A program made the translations under genes and the position numbers. A DNA stretch of 64,000 nucleotides from Halegenticoccus tardaugens. GTDB lineage: Archaea; Halobacteriota; Halobacteria; Halobacteriales; Haloferacaceae. The notes under the pieces are model-generated. The model searched no databases. It had not been told where the DNA came from and was given only the letters and a program-made list of their open reading frames with translations. This document shows, one piece after another, positions 1 to 7,981 of this stretch. The DNA lies in NCBI RefSeq assembly GCF_004116405.1, contig NZ_SDIC01000009.1, positions 152,314 through 216,313 of the forward strand, written 5' to 3'. Numbering within the stretch: position 1 is the first letter of the stretch; every line of letters starts with the position of its first letter.

Positions 1-396
1 GAGCCCGACGACGACGGGGACCCGGTCGCCGAGTGGTCGGTGGGGACGCGCCCGCGGCTCGCCGAGTTGCGGGACGACCGACCGCACGCCGTCCGAATCT
101 GGAACGCCGCGGACGAAGAGCGGGAGGTCGCCGTTCGAATCCGGCGAGACGGGGACGGAACCGTCGCCGACGACGAGGTCACCCTGCCCGCCGACGCGGA
201 CGCTTGCCTGTCGGTCGCGCTCGAGCGACCCGCCGATCACGCCGTCGTCGTCTTCGAAGCTGGATCGGAACCGACGGAGACGGTGTACGTCGGGCGGAGC
301 CTCTTCGACTGCAACTACTCGGCGACGGACGTCGGCGTCCACGACGACGGGTCGCTGTCGTGGTCGACCGTTTCGACGACGATGGGCTGCGGCTGA
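1..396 (+). CDS. Hypothetical protein, 3' part only
   Basis: The frame is open from the first base of the window to the TGA at 394-396, so this is the last 131 codons of a gene that starts outside. A GTG at 40 is in frame, but nothing marks it as a start. The visible part is acidic and alternates short hydrophobic and charged stretches, as a beta-rich fold would. It contains three Cys residues and ends in a Cys-Gly pair after a Ser/Thr-rich stretch. There is no signal or membrane segment in the visible part. I do not recognise the family. Confidence 0.6.
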   Translation, partial: EPDDDGDPVAEWSVGTRPRLAELRDDRPHAVRIWNAADEEREVAVRIRRDGDGTVADDEVTLPADADACLSVALERPADHAVVVFEAGSEPTETVYVGRSLFDCNYSATDVGVHDDGSLSWSTVSTTMGCG

Positions 397-436
397 GCGA
401 CGGGTCCGCCGACCGCGACCGACCTGCGAGCGACAC

Positions 437-507
437 CCTTAACCCCGAAAGCGCACGAATTGCGTCCAATGAGCCACGCCGTTCAGTCGGAGGTGGGCCG
501 AGGGTGA
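437..507 (+). promoter_or_regulatory. elp3 promoter with leaderless 12-codon mini-ORF
   Basis: A box A (CCTTAACC, 437-444) lies 25-32 nt before an ATG at 469, the normal distance for a leaderless haloarchaeal start. That ATG opens a 12-codon frame (MSHAVQSEVGRG) ending in TGA at 505-507. The TGA overlaps the GTG of elp3 (504-506) as GTGA. The mini-ORF also contains the GGAGGTG ribosome binding site (489-495) used by elp3. This suggests translational coupling: ribosomes load on the leaderless ATG, then re-initiate at the GTG. The geometry is seen; the mechanism is inferred. Confidence 0.55.
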
Positions 508-2162
508 GTTCGGACGCCGCGGACAGCGGCGACGCCGACGCCTTCCAGCGGACCTGCGAAGAGCTCGCGGCGCGCATCGTCGCGGGGGAGGTCGACCGCG
601 ACGGCCTCGAATCGGAGAAGTTGAAGGCGTGCTCGGAGTTCTCCTCGCCGAAGGTTCCGAAGAACGCCGACATCCTGAAGCACGCGCCCGACGCCCACCG
701 CGAGGACGTGAAGGAGGTCGTCCGGCGCAAACCCGTCCGCACGGCGTCGGGCGTCTCGCCGGTGGCGATCATGACCAGCCCGCGCATGTGCCCGCACGGC
801 AAGTGCCTCTACTGCCCCGGCGGCCCCGCCTCGGAGTTTTCGTCCGCGCAGAGCTACACGGGCCACGAGCCGGCGGCCGCCCGCGGCGTCCAGAACGACT
901 ACGACCCCTACGGGCAGGTGACGCTCCGGCTCGAACAGCTTCGGCACATCGGCCACCCGGTCGACAAGGTCGAACTCATCCTCATGGGCGGGACGATGAC
1001 CGCCCGGAGCCACGACTACCAGGAGTGGTTCGTAAAGCGGGCGCTGGAGGCGATGAACGACTACGACCGCTCGGCGGAGCCCGAACCGGGCGAGGATGGG
1101 TCCTTCAAGCCGGACCCCGAGGCGGTCGAGTTCCGGTACCTGGAGGACGTGATCGCGGCGAACGAGACGGCCGACGTGCGGAACGTCGGGACGACGTTCG
1201 AGACGAAGCCCGACTGGTGCGACCCCGAGCAGATCGACCGGATGCTGGACCTCGGCGGGACGAAGGTCGAGGTGGGCGTCCAGACGACCTACGAGCGGAT
1301 CAACCGCGAGATGCACCGCGGGCACGGGACGCGCGACTCCGTCGACGCCAACCGCCGGCTGCGCGACTCGGCGTTCAAGGTCGGCTTCCACATGATGCCG
1401 GGCCAGCCCGGCATGACGAGGGAGATGTGCGTCGAGGACTTCCGGCAGCTGTTCGAGAATCCGAACTGGCGGCCGGACTACCTGAAGATCTACCCGACGC
1501 TCGTCGTCCGCGACACGCGCGTCTACGACATGTGGCGCAGGGAGGAGTACGACCCGCTCACGAACGAGGAGGCCGCGGAGGTCGTCGCCGAGGTCATGGG
1601 GATGATCCCGAAGTACACCCGACTCCAGCGCGTCCAGCGCGACATCCCCGCCGACTTCATCGACGCCGGCGTCTGGAAGTCGAACCTCCGCCAGCTCGCG
1701 GAGCAAACGGCCGAGGAGCGGGGGATCGAACTTCGGGATATCCGGGCGCGCGAGGTCGGGATGAACGAGGCGGACCCGGATCCCGCGGCCGTCGAACTCG
1801 ACGTGATGGCGTACGAGGCCGTCGGCGGGACGGAGCACTTCATCAGCTTCGAGGACCGAGAGCAGGACCTCCTGATCGGCTTCTGCCGGCTTCGGTTCCC
1901 CGGCGATCCGGTCCGGCGGGAGCTACGGGACGCCGCGCTCGTCCGCGAACTGCACGTCTACGGCAGCGAGGCGGGGATCGGTGCCGACGGCGACTGGCAG
2001 CACAGGGGGTACGGCCGGAAGCTCATCCGGAAAGCGGAGGAACTCGCCGCCGACGCCGGCTACGACAAGGTGAGCGTCATCTCCGGCATCGGGGTCCGGC
2101 GGTACTACCGCGACAAGTTGGGGTACTATCAGGACGGCCCGTACGTGAGCAAGCGTCTCTGA
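504..2162 (+). CDS. elp3: Elp3 family tRNA U34 carboxymethyltransferase
   Basis: This 552-residue protein has a radical SAM domain followed by a GNAT domain, the Elp3 order. The enzyme adds the carboxymethyl group to wobble uridine U34 of tRNA, using SAM and acetyl-CoA. The cluster motif CPHGKCLYC places Cys96, Cys101 and Cys104. The GNAT fold covers roughly the last 140 residues and shows an acetyl-CoA loop-like HRGYGRK stretch. The GTG start at 504 is chosen because GGAGGTG lies 8 nt upstream and the length then matches archaeal Elp3 (about 540-550). A frame open further upstream gives only low-complexity sequence. The last six codons are repeated 131 bp downstream in a tandem duplication. 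Confidence 0.95.
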   Translation: MSSDAADSGDADAFQRTCEELAARIVAGEVDRDGLESEKLKACSEFSSPKVPKNADILKHAPDAHREDVKEVVRRKPVRTASGVSPVAIMTSPRMCPHGKCLYCPGGPASEFSSAQSYTGHEPAAARGVQNDYDPYGQVTLRLEQLRHIGHPVDKVELILMGGTMTARSHDYQEWFVKRALEAMNDYDRSAEPEPGEDGSFKPDPEAVEFRYLEDVIAANETADVRNVGTTFETKPDWCDPEQIDRMLDLGGTKVEVGVQTTYERINREMHRGHGTRDSVDANRRLRDSAFKVGFHMMPGQPGMTREMCVEDFRQLFENPNWRPDYLKIYPTLVVRDTRVYDMWRREEYDPLTNEEAAEVVAEVMGMIPKYTRLQRVQRDIPADFIDAGVWKSNLRQLAEQTAEERGIELRDIRAREVGMNEADPDPAAVELDVMAYEAVGGTEHFISFEDREQDLLIGFCRLRFPGDPVRRELRDAALVRELHVYGSEAGIGADGDWQHRGYGRKLIRKAEELAADAGYDKVSVISGIGVRRYYRDKLGYYQDGPYVSKRL

Positions 2163-2405
2163 CCGCGAGCGAAGCGAGCGGGCCGAGGAGCGACCGCAGG
2201 GAGCGACGAAGGCTTTTGGTCGAGCTTTTGCCGAACGACCGAGCGAAGCGAGGGAGTGCAGCGCAAAAGGTCGGGGTGAGCAAGCGTCTCTGACCGCGAG
2301 CGAAGCGAGCGGGCCGAGGAGCGACCGCAGGGAGCGACGAAGGCTTTTGGTCGAGCTTTTGCCGAACGACCGAGCGAAGCGAGGGAGTGTAGCGCAAAAG
2401 GTCGA
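2145..2405 (+). repeat. 131-bp tandem duplication covering the elp3 stop
   Basis: Two consecutive copies (2145-2275 and 2276-2405) differ at one internal position (AGTGCAGC versus AGTGTAGC). Each begins with GTGAGCAAGCGTCTCTGA, which is the end of elp3, so the duplication took the last codons, the stop and the downstream spacer. Each unit holds two GCGAGCGAAGCGAGC/CGAGCGAAGCGAGG-like near palindromes. Each also has matching CTTTTG and CAAAAG segments that could pair as a hairpin in RNA. The near identity of the copies suggests a recent event. The second copy leads straight into the promoter of the next gene. Confidence 0.9.
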
Positions 2406-2437
2406 TCTTTATCGGCTCTTCCCTCCGACGTGCCCGT

Positions 2438-2896
2438 ATGAGCGAGGACACCCCCGCAGATCGCCTCCGCGAGAACGCGACCGAGATCGCGTCCGTTCTC
2501 GTCACCGGCTTCTGGCTCGCCGCCCTCGTTTCCGGCCAGAGCTGGTGGCTCGCGGCCCTGCTCTTCGGCTACATCGTCGTCGTGCCGATCGTCGCCCTCC
2601 TGTTCGGAGACGACGACGACAGACGTGAGTGGTGGGACGACGACTGGTGGGGCGGTGACTGGTGGAGCGACTGGTGGGGATCGTCGGAGTCGGAGTCGGA
2701 GACGGAGACGGACGAGGCGCGCGCGGCGGAACCCGACGGTATGAGGGAGACGCCGCTGGAAACGCTTCGGCGGCGGTACGCCGCGGGCGAGCTAACGGAG
2801 GCGCAGTTCGAGCGAAAGCTGGAGGTGCTGCTCGAAACGGAGACCCTCGAAGACGCCGAGGAGCGCGCGATTCGCGAGCGAATCCGCGAGCGGTGA
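2438..2896 (+). CDS. SHOCT domain membrane protein
   Basis: This 152-residue protein has two membrane segments (about residues 15-33 and 36-56) and a short linker rich in Trp and Asp (about 61-80). An acidic Ser/Glu stretch follows, and then a C-terminal SHOCT domain (about 104-140, with the LRRRYAAGELTEAQFERK core). SHOCT domains are short helical hairpins often fused to membrane regions in haloarchaea; their biochemical role is not settled. A CTTTATC box at 2407-2413 sits 25-31 nt before the ATG, so the transcript is probably leaderless. The promoter directly abuts the tandem duplication. Confidence 0.85.
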   Translation: MSEDTPADRLRENATEIASVLVTGFWLAALVSGQSWWLAALLFGYIVVVPIVALLFGDDDDRREWWDDDWWGGDWWSDWWGSSESESETETDEARAAEPDGMRETPLETLRRRYAAGELTEAQFERKLEVLLETETLEDAEERAIRERIRER

Positions 2897-2980
2897 CGTC
2901 CGAGTGGAGGATCGGCACGCGCCGTCGACGACGAGTCGTTCGAGCGGCGTCGCGACCGCGTCGTCGGGGGATGGTTTCCC

Positions 2981-3655
2981 TCAGTAATCCGCGCGGTACC
3001 GGCCCCAGTCCAGCTTCAGGTAGTGGTACAGCGTCCCGGTGAGCCCCGATTCTCGGATCCGTCGGGGCGACGTCTCGACGAGCGCGCCGGGATGGTAAGC
3101 CGTCTCGCCGTACGCGCCGAGGCGGCGGCTGAACGCGGTGTCCTCGTTCGGGACGTTCGGAAAACCGCCGACCTCGTGGTAGGCGTCGCCCGCGACGAAG
3201 AAGTTGAACCCCGGGAGGATCGGCGGGTCGAGTCGCGGAAAGACGCGGTTGATCGTCGCCTGCATCGGCTTCGGTCGAAGCCCCGGCATTCGGCAGCGCG
3301 AGGACGCCGCGACGAGGTTCCGCTCGCGGACGAACGACAGCATCTCGTCGAGGTAGTCCGGTCTGACGGTCGTGTCGGCGTCGACGAACGCGTACCACTC
3401 CCCCCGCGCGCGGGTCGCCCCGAGGTGGCGGGCGTCGCCGATGCCTCGGCCGCGGTTGTCGTACACCGCCGCGCCGTACGACTCGGCGATCTCCCGGGTC
3501 GCGTCGCCGCTCGCGCCGTCGACGACGAGGAGTTCGTACTCGACCTCTGTGTCCATCGATCGGACGCTCGACAGCGCCTCCGGCAGGTACGCCTCCTCGT
3601 TTCGGGCCGGGACGACGACGCTCACCGTCGGTTCGGCGCGCGTCGGTTCGACCAT
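2981..3655 (-). CDS. Glycosyltransferase family 2 (GT-A fold)
   Basis: This 224-residue protein opens with VSVVVPARNEE (about residues 11-21), the nucleotide-sugar binding start of GT2 enzymes. VVDGASGD follows near 45, and there is a DAD-type metal site in AFVDADTTVRPD near 90. It lacks a large membrane region, so it is a soluble or peripheral transferase that may modify lipid, glycan or glycoprotein. A long in-frame extension upstream is rejected because the family motif starts immediately after the chosen ATG. The gene is divergent from the dehalogenase gene at 3767 with 111 bp between them. The acceptor substrate cannot be read from the sequence. Confidence 0.85.
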   Translation of the reverse strand: MVEPTRAEPTVSVVVPARNEEAYLPEALSSVRSMDTEVEYELLVVDGASGDATREIAESYGAAVYDNRGRGIGDARHLGATRARGEWYAFVDADTTVRPDYLDEMLSFVRERNLVAASSRCRMPGLRPKPMQATINRVFPRLDPPILPGFNFFVAGDAYHEVGGFPNVPNEDTAFSRRLGAYGETAYHPGALVETSPRRIRESGLTGTLYHYLKLDWGRYRADY

Positions 3656-3766
3656 CGGCGTTCTCGTACGACGAGCAGACGGTAATGGTTTGCGTCCGAA
3701 CGTCGGGAAAAGAACCGCCTCCGAGCGGCCTCGGTCGTTAAGCCGCTGGAGCCCGGACCCCGAGGC

Positions 3767-4438
3767 ATGCCCGAGGCGCTCTGTTTCGACATGTACGGCA
3801 CGCTCTGTGACACGCAGGCCGTCACGGCGACGCTCCGCGAGAACGTCGACGCCCCCGACCCCCTCGTCGGCGAGATCGCGCGGACGTGGCGCGACAGACA
3901 GCTCGAATACATGTTCCGGGCGGTCGCGATGGACGCCTACCGCCCGCTGACGGAAGTGACGTCCGACGCGCTGGCGTACGCGCTCGACTACTACGGTCGC
4001 GGACTGACCGACGACGAGATCGGGGCGGTGATGGCCGCGTACCGCGAGCTCGATCCGTTCGACGAGACGCTCGACGCGCTGGCGGCGCTCGGGGAGAGCG
4101 GCCTGGACACGGCGGTGTTTTCGAACGGGAACCGGGAGATGCTCGAACCGCTCGCCGCGAACGTCGGCATCGACGAGCACGTGGACGAGATCGTCAGCGC
4201 GGACGAGGCCGGAACGTACAAGCCGGATCCGGCGGCGTACGAGCACGCGGCGGATCGCCTCGGCCGCGAGATCGACGAGTGCTGGCTGGTGTCGTCGAAC
4301 GTCTGGGACGTCGTCGGTGCGACGGAGGCGGGAATGGGCGCGGCGTGGGTGAACCGCTCGAACGAACCGTACGACCCGTTCGCCCCCGACCCGAACGCCG
4401 TCGTGCGGTCGCTGTCGGAACTCGTCGAGGAGATCTGA
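3767..4438 (+). CDS. Haloacid dehalogenase type II (HAD superfamily)
   Basis: This 223-residue protein has all HAD motifs: DMYGTLCD with nucleophile Asp8, the SNGNRE motif (Ser119-Asn120), Lys152 in the TYKPDP stretch, and SSNVWD near 176-181. The SSNxWD motif and the length are typical of type II haloacid dehalogenases, which hydrolyse short 2-haloacids. In archaea the true substrate may be a phosphate ester instead. A CGTTAAGC-like box lies about 30 nt before the ATG, so translation is probably leaderless. It stands alone, divergent from the glycosyltransferase gene. Confidence 0.88.
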   Translation: MPEALCFDMYGTLCDTQAVTATLRENVDAPDPLVGEIARTWRDRQLEYMFRAVAMDAYRPLTEVTSDALAYALDYYGRGLTDDEIGAVMAAYRELDPFDETLDALAALGESGLDTAVFSNGNREMLEPLAANVGIDEHVDEIVSADEAGTYKPDPAAYEHAADRLGREIDECWLVSSNVWDVVGATEAGMGAAWVNRSNEPYDPFAPDPNAVVRSLSELVEEI

Positions 4439-4515
4439 GGAACCGGACGCGGGTGCGAGCCGACGATCCTCGGTGGCACCGCCGAACCGGCGACGAAAAA
4501 GTTATGTGTAGAGAC

Positions 4516-4530
4516 GTGAATATTATTCAC
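4516..4530. promoter_or_regulatory. Perfect 7-1-7 inverted repeat over box A
   Basis: GTGAATATTATTCAC is a perfect inverted repeat with a single central base. Its AT-rich centre is the only good TATA-like element upstream of the 41-codon gene starting at 4552 (22-36 nt before the ATG). An inverted repeat covering box A is the classic place for a repressor that blocks TBP binding. The regulator is unknown. Confidence 0.6.
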
Positions 4531-4551
4531 CGAACCGAGAGGTGTGAACGC

Positions 4552-4677
4552 ATGCCAATCGTTCCGCACTATCCGTCGGACGAACCGGAAGACGAGAGTC
4601 CACCGGACTTCGGCGAGATCGCCGACCGCATCCTGAACGGCGGCGACGACCCTTCGCCGACGGTGGACTGTGCGTGA
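4552..4677 (+). CDS. 41-residue acidic small protein
   Basis: This short frame (starting MPIVPHYPSDEPEDESP) is acidic and Pro-rich and carries a DFGEIADRILNGGDD helix-like stretch and one C-terminal Cys. It has no membrane segment. Support comes from haloarchaeal-like composition, a box A 22-36 nt upstream overlapped by a perfect palindrome, and its stop lying 69 nt before rqcH. An upstream in-frame ATG at 4504 is rejected because it lies inside the promoter. The function is unknown; the strong palindrome suggests a regulated, possibly metal- or stress-responsive, gene. Confidence 0.6.
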   Translation: MPIVPHYPSDEPEDESPPDFGEIADRILNGGDDPSPTVDCA

Positions 4678-4746
4678 TCGGTCGCGTTCTTTTCGCGTGC
4701 ATCCGACAACGACACGCCTTTTCCGTCGCCCCGGGTAGGCGGGGGT

Positions 4747-6933
4747 ATGGATCCGAAGCGGGAGCTTTCGAGCGTCGACCTCGCCGCCCTCGTCAGGGAG
4801 TTGGGCCGCTACGAGGGCGCGAAGGTCGACAAGGCGTACCTCTACGGCGACGATCTGTTGCGGCTGAAGCTTCGTGACTTCGACCGCGGCCGGGTCGAAC
4901 TCCTGATCGAGGTCGGCGAGGTGAAGCGCGCCCACGTCGCCGAACCGGAGCACGTGCCCGACGCGCCCGGCCGTCCCCCGAACTTCGCGATGATGCTCCG
5001 AAACCGCCTGTCGGGGGCGGACTTCGCGGGCGTCGAACAGTACGAGTTCGACCGCATCCTCGTCTTCTCGTTCGAACGCGAGGACGGGGACACGGAGATC
5101 GTCGCGGAGCTGTTCGGCCGGGGGAACGTCGCCGTGCTCGACGAGAACCGCGACGTGGTGGGGAGCCTCGAAACCGTCCGCCTGAAGTCACGCACGGTCG
5201 CGCCGGGGTCGCAGTACGAGTTTCCCTCCTCTCGACTCAACCCCCTCGACGTGAGCTACGAGGCGTTCGCCGCGCGGATGGACCAGTCCGACACGGACGT
5301 CGTCCGGACGCTCGCGACGCAGGTCAACTTCGGCGGCCTGTACGCGGAGGAGGTGTGCACCCGCGCGGGCGTGGAGAAGACGCTCGACATCGCCGACGCC
5401 GGCGACGAGGAGTACCGGAGGCTGTACGACGCGATAGAGCGCCTCAAGGAACCGCTCCGAACGGGGGAGTTCGACCCGCGGGTGTACGAGACGGTCGACG
5501 ACGGTGAGGACGGTGAGGGCGACGAAGGCGGAAGGGACGGTGACGACGGAGAGCCCAGCGACGGCGGGGACGGTCGCTCCCGGCGCGTCGTGGACGTGAC
5601 GCCGTTCCCGCTGGAGGAGTACGCGGAGCTCGACAGCGTCGGCTTCGACTCGTTCAACGCCGCGCTGGACGACTACTTCTACCGGCTCGATCTCGCGGCG
5701 GACGAGGGGTCGGGCGGGGGTGGGAACGACCGACCCGACTTCGAAGAACAGATCGCAAAACAAAAGCGCATCATCGAACAGCAGGAGGGTGCGATCGAGG
5801 GGTTCGAAGAGCAGGCGCAGGCCGAGCGCGAGAAGGCTGAGCTGCTCTACGCGAACTACGAACTCGCGGACGAGATCCTCTCGACGGTCCGGGGCGTGCG
5901 AGAGGAGGGCGTCCCGTGGGACGACATCGCGGCGAAGCTCGAAGCGGGCGCGGAGCGCGGCATCCCCGCCGCTGAGGCGGTCAGGGGCGTGGACGGATCG
6001 ACCGGCACGGTGACGGTCGAGATAGACGGGACGCGGATCGACCTCGACGCGTCCACGGGCGTCGAGAAGAACGCCGACCGCCTCTACACCGAGGCGAAGC
6101 GCATCGCCGAGAAGAAGGAGGGCGCGCTCGCGGCCATCGAGGACACGCGCGAGGAACTCGACGCGGTCGAGCGACGCCGCGAGGAGTGGGACGCGGACGA
6201 CGACGAAGACGACGAAGACGAGGAGGAGGAGTCGAGGGAGATCGACTGGCTCTCCCGATCGTCCGTCCCGATCCGGCGGGACGACCAGTGGTACGAGCGG
6301 TTCCGGTGGTTCCACACGAGCGACGGCTTTCTCGTCATCGGCGGGCGCAACGCCGACCAGAACGAGGAGCTGGTGAAGAAGTACATGAGCGGCAACGACC
6401 TGTTCGTCCACACGCAGGCGCACGGCGGTCCGGTGACCATCGTGAAGGCGACCGGGCCGAGCGAGCCCGCCCGGAACGTCGACATCCCGGAGCGGAGCAG
6501 GGAGGAGGCTGCCCAGTTCGCCGTCTCCTACTCCTCGGTGTGGAAGGACGGCCGCTTCGCCGACGACGCGTACCTCGTCACGCCGGATCAGGTGTCGAAG
6601 ACGCCGGAGAGCGGCGAATATCTGGAAAAGGGCGGGTTCGCGATCCGCGGCGATCGGACGTACTACCGCGACGTCGCCGTCGGCGTCGCCGTCGGGATCG
6701 TCTGCGAACCGGAGACGCGCGTCGTCGGCGGCCCGCCCTCGGCGATCGAATCGCGGGCGGAGACGTCGATCCGACTCGAACCGGGTCGGTACGCCCAGAA
6801 CGACGCCGCGAAGATGTGTTACCGCGAACTGCGAAAGCGCTTCGCCGACCAGTCGTTCGTCCGGAAGGTGGCGAGCCCCGACCTCATCCAGGAATTCCTC
6901 CCGCCGGGCGGCAGCGAGATCGTCGAGGAGTGA
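4747..6933 (+). CDS. rqcH: RqcH/NEMF family ribosome rescue factor
   Basis: This 728-residue NFACT protein has an NFACT-N/FbpA-like N-terminal part (about 1-270), HhH-like and coiled-coil segments (about 335-490) and an acidic Asp/Glu linker. The NFACT-R core follows (about 515-620), with NADQNEELVKKYM and DLFVHTQAHGGP. Family members bind the 50S subunit carrying a stalled peptidyl-tRNA and recruit tRNA to extend the nascent chain as a degradation tag. A pyrimidine-rich box A (CCTTTT) sits about 28 nt before the ATG. Pelota, which senses stalled ribosomes, is encoded 2.8 kb downstream in the same direction. Confidence 0.93.
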   Translation: MDPKRELSSVDLAALVRELGRYEGAKVDKAYLYGDDLLRLKLRDFDRGRVELLIEVGEVKRAHVAEPEHVPDAPGRPPNFAMMLRNRLSGADFAGVEQYEFDRILVFSFEREDGDTEIVAELFGRGNVAVLDENRDVVGSLETVRLKSRTVAPGSQYEFPSSRLNPLDVSYEAFAARMDQSDTDVVRTLATQVNFGGLYAEEVCTRAGVEKTLDIADAGDEEYRRLYDAIERLKEPLRTGEFDPRVYETVDDGEDGEGDEGGRDGDDGEPSDGGDGRSRRVVDVTPFPLEEYAELDSVGFDSFNAALDDYFYRLDLAADEGSGGGGNDRPDFEEQIAKQKRIIEQQEGAIEGFEEQAQAEREKAELLYANYELADEILSTVRGVREEGVPWDDIAAKLEAGAERGIPAAEAVRGVDGSTGTVTVEIDGTRIDLDASTGVEKNADRLYTEAKRIAEKKEGALAAIEDTREELDAVERRREEWDADDDEDDEDEEEESREIDWLSRSSVPIRRDDQWYERFRWFHTSDGFLVIGGRNADQNEELVKKYMSGNDLFVHTQAHGGPVTIVKATGPSEPARNVDIPERSREEAAQFAVSYSSVWKDGRFADDAYLVTPDQVSKTPESGEYLEKGGFAIRGDRTYYRDVAVGVAVGIVCEPETRVVGGPPSAIESRAETSIRLEPGRYAQNDAAKMCYRELRKRFADQSFVRKVASPDLIQEFLPPGGSEIVEE

Positions 6934-7007
6934 CTCCGGAGCGATCGTCCCGAAATCGGACGGTTCGACGCCCGTCGAGACCGAATCGGTCCGAACTCCG
7001 AAGAAAT

Positions 7008-7085
7008 CTTTAATCCCTCGGCGCACGTATCACTGCGGTGAGAACTACCCGAGTCGAAGTGACTACGTTCTCCGATCAACCATGA
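7008..7085 (+). promoter_or_regulatory. Leaderless 15-codon mini-ORF before DUF4013 gene 1
   Basis: Box A CTTTAATC (7008-7015) lies 23-30 nt before a GTG at 7038 that opens a 15-codon frame (MRTTRVEVTTFSDQP). Its TGA (7083-7085) overlaps the ATG of the DUF4013 gene as ATGA. The main ATG has no box A at the leaderless distance and no ribosome binding site, so re-initiation from the mini-ORF is the simplest way it could be translated. Confidence 0.5.
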
Positions 7086-7786
7086 TTAGCGAATCACTCA
7101 CCTACCTGCGGAACAGCGAGGACTGGGTCCGGACCGTCCTCATCGGGGGGCTCCTCACCCTCCTGTCCTTCCTCGTGATCCCGGCGTTCGCCGTCGTCGG
7201 CTACCTCCTGCGCGTCGTCCGCGCGACGATGCGCGGCGTCGACGAGGCCCCCGAGTTCGACGACTGGGGCGACCTCCTCGTCGACGGGGTGAAAGGCACC
7301 GTCATCGCGGTGATCTACGGTCTCGTGCCGGCCGTCGTCGGCGTCGCGCTGGTCGCCTTCGGCGTCATCGGGGCGTCGGCCGGCGACTCCGGCGTCGTCA
7401 GCACCCTCGGGGGCATCGTCGCGCTCGTCGGCGCGCTGATCGCGCTCGTGTTCGGCCTGCTCGCCGCGTACGTGATCCCGGCGGCGCTCGCGAACTACGC
7501 GGAGCACGACCGCCTCAGCGCGGGCTTCGCCGTCTCCGACCTCCGCCCGGTGCTCGCGTCGGGCACCTACGCGACCGGGTGGCTGTACGCCTTCCTCGTC
7601 GTCGTCGCCGGCGGGGCCGTCTCGGGTCTGCTGAACGCGATTCCGCTCGTCGGCTTCGTCGTCGGCGCGTTCGTGTCGTTCTACGCGGCCGTCGCGGCGT
7701 ACTACATCATCGGGCGCACCTGGGCGAAGCTCCACCCCGTGGAGATGCGCGAGGGCGAGCTGACCGACGAACGACCCGCGGTCTGA
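7082..7786 (+). CDS. DUF4013 integral membrane protein (1 of 3)
   Basis: This 234-residue protein is predicted to have five or six membrane segments (near 20-45, 70-95, 105-135, 160-185 and 190-212). It has a conserved soluble loop, EFDDWGDLLVDGVK, after the first segments, the hallmark of DUF4013. Function is unknown; relatives are abundant in haloarchaea. It is the first of three consecutive DUF4013 genes in the same direction and may be translated by coupling from a mini-ORF. Confidence 0.85.
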   Translation: MISESLTYLRNSEDWVRTVLIGGLLTLLSFLVIPAFAVVGYLLRVVRATMRGVDEAPEFDDWGDLLVDGVKGTVIAVIYGLVPAVVGVALVAFGVIGASAGDSGVVSTLGGIVALVGALIALVFGLLAAYVIPAALANYAEHDRLSAGFAVSDLRPVLASGTYATGWLYAFLVVVAGGAVSGLLNAIPLVGFVVGAFVSFYAAVAAYYIIGRTWAKLHPVEMREGELTDERPAV

Positions 7787-7981
7787 CGCGGTTCGGACTT
7801 TTTTCGGACGATTGGTATCGGACGACCTCTTTTGTCGGTGACTATTCGCGCGTCGCGCGCCGAAAAAGACGTATATATGATATTTTTGGCGGTTCGCACT
7901 TCGTGCGGTGAAACGCGTGCCCGGCGGACCCACGTCGAACTGGGGTACCGTTATGTGCCCGCGATTCATCTAGTCGACCGA

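Noticed and set aside
33..503. N-terminal extension of elp3 upstream of GTG 504
   Set aside because: It is Arg-rich, overlaps the preceding gene in another frame and lies upstream of the promoter.
483..1838. Long minus-strand frame across elp3
   Set aside because: It has no motif and typical shadow composition, while elp3 is clear on the plus strand.
2145..2405. Possible mobile element
   Set aside because: The repeat has no terminal inverted repeats or transposase; it is a tandem duplication of local sequence.
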